From: an uncultured Actinomycetes bacterium
GTDB taxonomy: Bacteria > Actinomycetota > Aquicultoria > CAJVYJ01
NCBI GenBank assembly: GCA_913009475.1
Contig: CAJVYJ010000011.1
Span: 1 to 20,019 of the forward strand
Direction of reading: 5' to 3'
Length of the DNA: 20,019 nt
Under the pieces are notes generated by a model. It was not told the origin of the DNA and searched no databases. It worked only from the letters and a program-made list of their open reading frames with translations. Below are positions 14,055-20,019 of the stretch, piece after piece. Both the position numbers and the translations under genes were made by a program. Each line of letters starts with the position of its first letter. Positions within the stretch are counted from its first letter, which is position 1.

Positions 14055-15554
14055 ATGAAAAACATCTTAGATTTAAACCATAATGATGCCAGGAAGTTCT
14101 TTTTAAAGGAAGAAAGTTATTTTAATTTTGACTTACCGCCTTATTTTCATTTTAGCGATTTAATAGAGAAAATATCAATAAAATTAAAAGATGGAAATTT
14201 ATCCGATTTTTATAATAGCGAAATTAAGCCGTGGGATGTTGAAGGTATAAATTATAGACTCATTAGTAATAAAGATGGTAAATATGCCTGGCGGCCTTTA
14301 CAGTTAATTCATCCTGCATTTTATGTAGACCTTGCGAATAAGATAACAAAACAAGAAAACTGGGATTATATTATTAACAGACTTAATAAATTAATGAAGG
14401 ATAGCCGCAGCATTGAATGTGCAAGCCTACCAGTTGTTTCATATTACTATAAAAAAAATAAAGCCGCGCAGATCGCTCATTGGCTAGAAGATGTTGAAAA
14501 AAATTCAATAATTATGGGTCTGGAATATGATTATCTATTTCATACCGACATAGTAGATTGCTACGGCTCAACTTATACACATTCTATTTCTTGGGCATTA
14601 CATGGTAAAGAAAAAGCGAAATTAGAGAAAAGTAATAACTCGCTTATTGGCAATATAATCGATAGACAAATTCAGGCAATGTCATACGGCCAAACAAATG
14701 GTATTCCACAAGGAAGCGTACTCATGGACTTTATCGCGGAAATGGTCTTGATTTACATTGATAAATTGCTTTATGGGAAAATTAAAGTAATTAAGAAAGA
14801 AGATTATAGAATTATTAGATATAGAGATGATTACAGAATATTTGTTAACAATCCACAAATCGGCGCACAAATCATAAAAGAACTTACAGAAATACTTAAT
14901 ACTTTTGGAATGAGAATAAATTCGATTAAAACCAAAGTATCAGATCATATAACACATGATGCAATCAAGGAGGATAAATTATATTGGCTTCTAAATTGTA
15001 AAAATTCTGAAAATTTACAAAGTGAATTATACAGAATCTCTTTTTTGGCTAAGAAATTTCCAAATTCAGGAACAGTAGTCAAATTATTAAAATCTTTTTA
15101 CGATAAACTTTCTCATCTAGAAAAAAAAGATATTAAAATTCATTTCAGTGTACTGATAAGTATTTTGGTTGATATTGCGTATAAAAATCCAAGAACTTAC
15201 CCAATAACGTCCGCTATCTTAAGTAGATTTGTTGATTATTTACCGAAAAGAGAAAAAAAGTATGTTATGAAAAAGGTGCTAAATAAATTCAAAAAAATAC
15301 CAAATACCGGAATTATGCAATTATGGCTTCAAAGGATATCAATAAAATTAGATGAAAAATTTATTTATACCGAAAAACTTTGCAATAAAGTCACTAACCC
15401 TAATATTATAATTTGGAACTCTGATTGGTTGGATGACAATTTAAAAAACTATATTAATTCCTTTAATTTGATTAATGAAAAAAAACTCGAAAAGATGGGA
15501 GTAATTATTGAGAATGATGAAGTCGAATTATTCGACAAATATGATTATGTTTAA
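14055..15554 (+). CDS. Reverse transcriptase of the unknown-group/defence (DRT-like) type
   Basis: RNA-directed DNA polymerase of 499 residues beginning one base after the hsdS stop. Catalytic motif A is HTDIVDCYGS with D165, followed by TYTHSISWALHGK. Motif B is GIPQGSVLMDFIAE (216-229). Motif C is RYRDDYRIF with D258 and D259. Motif D follows as TFGMRINSIKTK. There is no group II intron maturase or endonuclease domain. Instead, about 200 C-terminal residues look helical, as in Abi/DRT enzymes. The THSxxWAxHG and YRDD features suit the class of RTs that act in phage defence, but I cannot assign a numbered class by eye. There is no room upstream for a template RNA; a 114-base gap follows. The gene is very AT-rich compared with hsdM. 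AAAGGA lies about 13 bases before the ATG. Confidence 0.88.
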   Translation: MKNILDLNHNDARKFFLKEESYFNFDLPPYFHFSDLIEKISIKLKDGNLSDFYNSEIKPWDVEGINYRLISNKDGKYAWRPLQLIHPAFYVDLANKITKQENWDYIINRLNKLMKDSRSIECASLPVVSYYYKKNKAAQIAHWLEDVEKNSIIMGLEYDYLFHTDIVDCYGSTYTHSISWALHGKEKAKLEKSNNSLIGNIIDRQIQAMSYGQTNGIPQGSVLMDFIAEMVLIYIDKLLYGKIKVIKKEDYRIIRYRDDYRIFVNNPQIGAQIIKELTEILNTFGMRINSIKTKVSDHITHDAIKEDKLYWLLNCKNSENLQSELYRISFLAKKFPNSGTVVKLLKSFYDKLSHLEKKDIKIHFSVLISILVDIAYKNPRTYPITSAILSRFVDYLPKREKKYVMKKVLNKFKKIPNTGIMQLWLQRISIKLDEKFIYTEKLCNKVTNPNIIIWNSDWLDDNLKNYINSFNLINEKKLEKMGVIIENDEVELFDKYDYV

Positions 15555-15572
15555 TTGTAGTGAATATCATTA

Positions 15573-15611
15573 TTAATTATTATGAATCCGAAATCGATAT
15601 TTCATAATTAA
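15573..15611. other. AT-rich imperfect hairpin in the gap after the reverse transcriptase
   Basis: TTATGAA (15580-15586) pairs with TTCATAA (15601-15607), and the stem extends through a bulge to flanking TTAA segments. The loop is about 14 bases. It lies in the 114-base gap between the RT and the next gene. It might be part of a small RNA or a weak transcript end, but no T-tract or promoter supports either. Confidence 0.3.
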
Positions 15612-15668
15612 CATTTATAGAAATTGATGAGCGTCGCGGTGAGGCAGAAAAATTGAGTCATATAAATC

Positions 15669-16676
15669 ATGAATAATCAAGAAGAAAAATATATCGGATA
15701 TCTAAAATATTCGGGAAGAGCTGTTGAATCGGGTTTACTTGATACTCGTAAATCAGCTGAAGCGCTTTTGGGTTTTGACGAAATTCTGCGTTATTTTGTT
15801 ATTAAGGAAGATTCTAGCCTAAAAGATATCGATTTTGAAATACCAGTGAGAATTAAAAGTGGGAGCTGGGAAGCTTTAATACCTGAAGTAATCGATAAGC
15901 TTCTAACGCCTAGTGGAATAGTTACAGCAACATTAGCAGCATATTCTATTACAACAGCAAGAATAGCAGCCACTGATGGAATATCAGAAACGGGATTTGC
16001 AAAAGACATCAAGAAAGTTTTTCGCAAAGCTATACAATCTGCTCAATGGGTAATCAAAATTAAATCACATCTTGGCACGTTTAACAGAAGTAAATTCGAG
16101 GATATAAAATTTATATATAATAGTAAAGAAATTGGTATTCCAAATGATAATAAAGATTATTTGTATGTTCCAAAGAAATATTTTGATCTTTTTTCAGATT
16201 GTCCAAAAAAGCTTTTTTCAAAAAACGCGCATATTGTTGAGCGAGAAAGGATTTTAAAAATAGGAGTTATTAAGGATGATCAAGTTCGAGAGGAGGTTTC
16301 TATTACAGAAAAAGAGAAATTCATATTTTATTCAGAAATCGAAGATGATAATATTTTATTCCCCGAATTAAAACACGGTCAAAGTGTTGAGCTGGAAGGG
16401 GCTATCACTAGAGGCAACGAAAAAACTGATACATTGGGTTTTGAATATAAAGGCCATATACTTACATGCAAACCATGTGATGGAAATATTGCTAGTTTCA
16501 AACATAAAATTGTTTCACGAAAAGTAGGCCATATCTTTCCTAGAGTAAAAATAATCGGAATTATTGATCGTAAGAATAATAATGGTGATTTTAAAGAAAA
16601 AAGACCGACAATTATATTTTCTGATATTGTTACAATTGAAATACAAGACGACAATTCTTTGAAACTATTTGACTAA
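15669..16676 (+). CDS. Hypothetical protein resembling the DUF7946 family, defence-island associated
   Basis: A 335-residue protein. The opening YIGYLKYSGRAVESGLLDTRKSAEALLGFDEIL resembles proteins whose N-terminus reads Y-x-G-x-A-x(3)-(G/H)-x-(L/M)-D and which occur beside restriction systems. A hydrophobic stretch around residues 78-100 (LLTPSGIVTATLAAYSI and following) could be one membrane segment or a buried helix. The C-terminal ~130 residues are rich in beta strand (KFIFYSEIE, SVELEGAITRG, HILTCKPC) and may form a small barrel. No catalytic motif is evident. The start is fixed by an in-frame stop six bases upstream; no clear ribosome site is present. Family naming is from recollection and tentative. 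It lies between the RT and the AbiJ-like gene. Confidence 0.6.
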   Translation: MNNQEEKYIGYLKYSGRAVESGLLDTRKSAEALLGFDEILRYFVIKEDSSLKDIDFEIPVRIKSGSWEALIPEVIDKLLTPSGIVTATLAAYSITTARIAATDGISETGFAKDIKKVFRKAIQSAQWVIKIKSHLGTFNRSKFEDIKFIYNSKEIGIPNDNKDYLYVPKKYFDLFSDCPKKLFSKNAHIVERERILKIGVIKDDQVREEVSITEKEKFIFYSEIEDDNILFPELKHGQSVELEGAITRGNEKTDTLGFEYKGHILTCKPCDGNIASFKHKIVSRKVGHIFPRVKIIGIIDRKNNNGDFKEKRPTIIFSDIVTIEIQDDNSLKLFD

Positions 16677-16709
16677 GTACGATAATCGGAATATTTGGTA
16701 TTAATAGTT

Positions 16710-16726
16710 AACTTATCATGTAAGTT
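16710..16726. other. Small hairpin upstream of the AbiJ-like gene
   Basis: AACTTA (16710-16715) and TAAGTT (16721-16726) form a 6-bp stem with loop TCATG. The spacer 16677-16772 contains nothing else clear except AAGAAGG just before ATG 16773. Its role is unknown. Confidence 0.25.
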
Positions 16727-16772
16727 GATGAGCAATAATGCGATAATAAACTATTAAATTACTAAGAAGGCT

Positions 16773-17639
16773 ATGGCAAAATTATCCATGGTAGACAAAA
16801 TGAAAATAGAAAAACTGCTTGGCATGGAAAGCGGTTACGTTTTAGATTTTTCAAATAAAACATTTAGTGAGTTTATGTTTGATAGTGTAGGAACGAATAT
16901 TTGGGACACGAAATTTAATTATAAAAGTGGTTCAAAGGCTAATCGACTTCGTGCTTTTTGGCGTGGCGAGTCGGACAAAAAAGTTGGAAAATTACTGAAC
17001 GATATTTTGGAATATTGGAAAGCTCAGGTATTAATAAATGGTTCTATCGTTAGCAGAAACGAGAAAGAATTATATAAAGATTGCTTGGGGATTGCTAACA
17101 AACTAACTGGTGAAACAGTAATCAATGAACCTACAACTGAAGCTGAATTTTTAAAAAATGAATTTAAAGAGATTTCAATTAGTGCATTAAAACTGGATGC
17201 TGCAATATCCGGTATACTTGAGCAAAGATTGGAAGAAATAAAAATATGTTTAAATTCAAAGGCGGCACTGGCAACAATATTTTTGTGCGGCAGCACGCTT
17301 GAAGGCATATTGCTTGGTGTAGCAGCAAACAACCCTCAAAAGTTTAATTCAGCAAAATCGAGTCCATTAGATAATAATGGGAAAGTATTACAATTTTATG
17401 ATTGGACATTAAATAATTTTATTAACGTTGCAAAAGAAATCGGGTTTTTGAATGAGGATGTAAAAAAATTTAGCCATGTGTTGCGCGATTTTCGTAATTA
17501 CATTCATCCATTTGAACAAGCAGCACAGCAATTTAATCCCGATGAACATACTGCAAAATTATGCTGGCAAGTTTTAAGAGTTGCAATTTTCCAAATAACG
17601 AAATATAACCTATATCCAAAACCTTTAAGTCATAAATAG
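16773..17639 (+). CDS. AbiJ-like/HEPN-domain protein, probable abortive-infection factor
   Basis: A 288-residue protein. The N-terminal ~110 residues, with MESGYVLDFSNKTFSEFM and SKANRLRAFWRGES, match the type of N-terminal domain (AbiJ-NTD-like) found fused to HEPN toxins in defence loci. The C-terminal half is helical and contains R238-DFRNYI-H245. This is the Rx6H spacing of HEPN ribonucleases, and it sits in the RNYIHP context typical of these proteins. Such proteins are thought to halt growth by cutting RNA on phage infection; that function is inferred here. AAGAAGG two bases before the ATG is a close but usable ribosome site. It lies between the DUF7946-like gene and dinD, in AT-rich DNA. 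Confidence 0.72.
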   Translation: MAKLSMVDKMKIEKLLGMESGYVLDFSNKTFSEFMFDSVGTNIWDTKFNYKSGSKANRLRAFWRGESDKKVGKLLNDILEYWKAQVLINGSIVSRNEKELYKDCLGIANKLTGETVINEPTTEAEFLKNEFKEISISALKLDAAISGILEQRLEEIKICLNSKAALATIFLCGSTLEGILLGVAANNPQKFNSAKSSPLDNNGKVLQFYDWTLNNFINVAKEIGFLNEDVKKFSHVLRDFRNYIHPFEQAAQQFNPDEHTAKLCWQVLRVAIFQITKYNLYPKPLSHK

Positions 17640-17722
17640 TTTCAATGTGTAATGCTTTATCTTCGTAATTAATGAGTTTTTAGAAGAGAGCAAGATTTTA
17701 ATAATCTTAGGGAGGTATGGTT

Positions 17723-18565
17723 GTGAAAACTGAAATAATTCAATCGCTTACGACGGATTTTGAATCTTACGCCAAAAAAACCGAAAATGGTGTGGAGTTT
17801 TGGTTGGCGCGGGATTTACAGCATTTGCTTGGTTATGGAAAATGGGATAATTTCAAATCGGTTATATCCAAAGCAAAAACTACCTGCGAAATATCCGGAC
17901 ATCAGATTATCGATCATTTTGCCGACGTCGGGAAAACGATAAAAATGCCTAAGGGTGCTGAAAAAAGCATAGATGATTTTATGCTTACACGCTACGCCTG
18001 TTATCTTATTGCTCAAAACGGGGATTCGCGCAAAGAAAAAATAGCTTTTGCTCAAACTTATTTTGCTGTTCAAGTACGAAAATTTGAGATCATTCAGCAA
18101 AAACTATTAGAATTTGAAAGAATAAACGCCAGAAAGAAACTTGCTGATACGGAAAAAGAACTTTCCGGTGTGATTTATGAACAAACTGGCAGCGATAAAA
18201 ATTTTGGTCTTATCCGTTCCAAGGGAGATAGGGCATTGTTTGGTTATACTACTAAGGAAATGAAAAATAAGTGGAAAATTCCAAAAGGTAGAGCATTGGC
18301 GGATTTTGCGCCAACTATTATTTTAAAAGCCAAAGATTTTGCTACGGAAATTACGATTTTTAATGCCAAGTCAAATCAGATGAAGACTGAATATGAAATA
18401 TCAAGTGAGCACATAACAAATAATAGAAGTGTAAGAAAAACTTTGATTGAGAGAGGAATAAGACCGGAAAAATTGCCACCCGAGGAAGATGTTAAAAAAG
18501 TCGAGCGAAGATTGAGATCGACTCAAAAAAAAGAATTGAATGATATAAAAGCTTTAAATAAATAA
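17723..18565 (+). CDS. dinD: DinD-family DNA damage-inducible protein D
   Basis: About 280 residues, close to the length of E. coli DinD. The N-terminal part is BRO-like, with the segments WLARDLQHLLGYGKWDNF, SIDDFMLTRYACYLIAQNGD and AFAQTYFAVQVRK. The C-terminal half, with GDRALFGYTTKEMKNKW and ITNNRSVRKTLIERGIRPE, is diagnostic. E. coli DinD is SOS-induced and affects RecA; here the frequent family association with type I restriction loci is the more relevant context. I prefer GTG 17723, seven bases after GGAGG (17711-17715); the in-frame ATG at 17717 would leave only one base. It stops two bases before hsdR, so they are probably co-translated. No LexA box was recognised in the 77-base spacer upstream. 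Confidence 0.88.
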   Translation: MKTEIIQSLTTDFESYAKKTENGVEFWLARDLQHLLGYGKWDNFKSVISKAKTTCEISGHQIIDHFADVGKTIKMPKGAEKSIDDFMLTRYACYLIAQNGDSRKEKIAFAQTYFAVQVRKFEIIQQKLLEFERINARKKLADTEKELSGVIYEQTGSDKNFGLIRSKGDRALFGYTTKEMKNKWKIPKGRALADFAPTIILKAKDFATEITIFNAKSNQMKTEYEISSEHITNNRSVRKTLIERGIRPEKLPPEEDVKKVERRLRSTQKKELNDIKALNK

Positions 18566-18567
18566 TT

Positions 18568-19923
18568 ATGACCAAAATCTATGAATCGGACATCGAAAAC
18601 TTTGCCATAGAACTGCTGGAACAGCAGGGCTATGTTTATCTTGCCCCGGAAGACCAAGAAGAAGAGCGGGGCGGCTTATCCGAGGTAATACTGCGCGGCC
18701 GTCTTAAGGCCGCTATAGATAAGCTTAACCCCAATATCCCCGAAGATGCCAGGGACCAAGCTTTGCGGGAAGTGCTGAGTCTACCGAGCCAAAATCTGAT
18801 TGAGAACAATGAGATATTTCATCGTATGTTGACTGACGGAATCGGAGTGGAATATCAAAAGGGCGGGGATACTCGCGGCGACAGGGTTTGGCTAATTGAT
18901 TTTGCCAATCCTTTAAGTAATGACCTGGTTGTTGCTAATCAGTTTACGGTTGTTGAAAATGATATAAATAAGCGGCCCGACATCGTGCTGCTGGTGAACG
19001 GTCTGCCCTTGGTGGTAATCGAGCTAAAAAACCCGGCCGATGAAAATGCTACGGTTAAGAAAGCTTTTACGCAACTGCAAAACTATAAAGACGCGATACC
19101 GAATCTATTTTTTTATAATGGTGTCTTGGTGGCGTCCGATGGCTTGGACGCGAAAGCCGGTTCGCTTACCGCCGGGTGGTCGCGATTTATGGCCTGGAAA
19201 ACCGTTGATGGAATCCGCGAAGATAAAAGCAGTACGCCGCAGATGGAAACGATTATAAAAGGTATGCTGCGCCCGGATATCTTACTTGATCTTATTAAGC
19301 AGTTTACCGTATTCGAGAAAGCTAAAAAAGTAGATGCCGATACCGGACTGATAAAAATAGTGACGAGTAAAAAGATTGCCGCTTATCATCAATATTACGC
19401 CGTAAATAAAGCCGTAGAGTCTACGATTCGCGCGATTGGCGAACCGGCGGCAACGAGAGGCAGTGAGGCACCAGCAAGCTATGGCTTGTCCTCAGTCGAC
19501 CAGCAGCCGCGAGGTGATCGTAAAGCCGGTATCTTCTGGCATACGCAGGGCAGCGGCAAGTCTTTATCAATGGTTTTTTATGCCGGTAAAATTATTATTG
19601 AGCCGGCGATGCGCAATCCCACTATTGTAGCAATAACCGACCGCAATGATCTCGACGACCAGTTGTTCGATACTTTTGCCGGCTGCAAAGCTTTGTTGAG
19701 GCAAACGCCGATTCAGGCCCAGAGTCGTGAAGACTTGAAGAATCTCCTTAAGACAGGCGGAGGCGGTATAGTCTTTACCACCATTCAAAAATTTTCACCT
19801 GAGGGGACGGATATTGAATTCGATCTTCTTTCTGAACGCAAAAATATAATAGTTATAGCGGATGAAGCCCATCGTAGTCAGTACGGTTTTAAAGCTAAAA
19901 CTCATATAAGAAATAAAGAAGCG
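18568..19923 (+). CDS. hsdR: Type I restriction endonuclease subunit R, 3' truncated by contig end
   Basis: DNA translocase/nuclease subunit of the type I enzyme. The visible 452 codons are under half of the usual ~1000. The N-terminal nuclease domain has the PD-(D/E)xK residues D138 and E152-x-K154 (RPDIVLLV, VVIELKNP). The motor domain has Walker A TQGSGKS (about 326-332) and the DEAH box at 432-435 (VIADEAHRSQYG). The gene starts two bases after dinD. Genuine sequence ends at 19923. The reading frame appears to run on to 19962, but those last codons translate an Illumina adapter (EEHTSELQSH), so the apparent stop is not biological. Its GC content resembles hsdM, unlike the AT-rich genes in between. 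Confidence 0.96.
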
Positions 19924-20019
19924 AGATCGGAAGAGCACACGTCTGAACTCCAGTCACACTGATATATCTCGTATGCCGTCTTCTGCTTGAAAAAAAAAAC
20001 AAAAACCAACACAAGTTTT
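19924..20019 (+). other. Illumina TruSeq adapter read-through plus poly-A and noise (non-genomic)
   Basis: AGATCGGAAGAGCACACGTC begins at 19924 and continues as the standard TruSeq indexed adapter, with index ACTGAT (index 25), to CTTCTGCTTG ending at 19989. Ten adenines follow, and then about 20 low-complexity bases, as expected when a read passes the end of its fragment. This stretch should be trimmed. Confidence 0.98.

Noticed and set aside
14055..15554. Group II intron reverse transcriptase or retron
   Set aside because: There is no maturase or HNH domain, no intron-like RNA structure around the gene, and no msr/msd-like inverted repeats upstream, where only one base separates it from hsdS.
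19924..19962. Natural C-terminus of a short HsdR protein
   Set aside because: The last codons translate Illumina adapter sequence. HsdR proteins are about twice as long, so this is truncation at a contig end.

Overview
The window looks like a contig from an anaerobic bacterium, probably from metagenomic or single-cell short-read data. The metabolic half has moderate GC and uses ATG, GTG and TTG starts behind good Shine-Dalgarno sites. A siroheme/ferredoxin sulfite reductase with an Rrf2 regulator fits an anaerobe such as a Peptococcaceae- or Dehalococcoidia-like lineage, but the sequence alone does not fix the taxonomy.

Region 1 (1-9270, + strand) is one tightly packed sulfate-assimilation and cysteine-synthesis operon. 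It encodes a sulfate-type DASS/SLC13 permease, ATP sulfurylase (Sat), an Fe-S APS reductase (CysH type) and a siroheme sulfite reductase with two built-in [4Fe-4S] ferredoxin motifs. It also has two TusA-like sulfur carriers, an E1-like ThiF/MoeB enzyme, an Rrf2 regulator, an atypical radical SAM protein, a Usp-like protein, a CysM-like synthase, a ThiS-like carrier ending GG-Arg-Val, and a JAMM/M67 peptidase. Together these suggest sulfate -> APS -> sulfite -> sulfide -> carrier-bound sulfur -> cysteine, with a protein thiocarboxylate as the likely final sulfur donor. The first gene carries an in-frame TAG near the left edge.

Region 2 (9267-10904) is a junction. It holds a small convergent membrane-protein gene, a solitary HEPN gene, tRNA-Pro(GGG), two long nested-hairpin elements sharing a core but with different outer arms, a decayed third copy, a short REP-like palindrome, and a ~104-bp segment bounded by inverted repeats just before hsdM.

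Region 3 (10905-19923) is a type I restriction-modification locus opened up by accessory genes: hsdM, a deleted BRO-type remnant, hsdS, a reverse transcriptase with a YRDD active site, a protein resembling the DUF7946 family, an AbiJ/HEPN-like protein, dinD, and the 5' part of hsdR. The genes between hsdS and dinD are much more AT-rich than hsdM and hsdR, which suggests an inserted defence cassette. The reverse transcriptase is the best candidate for an undescribed antiviral system.

The last ~96 bases are not genomic. From 19924 the sequence is an Illumina TruSeq indexed adapter, then poly-A and read-through noise. hsdR is therefore cut off by the contig end, and its apparent stop is artificial.
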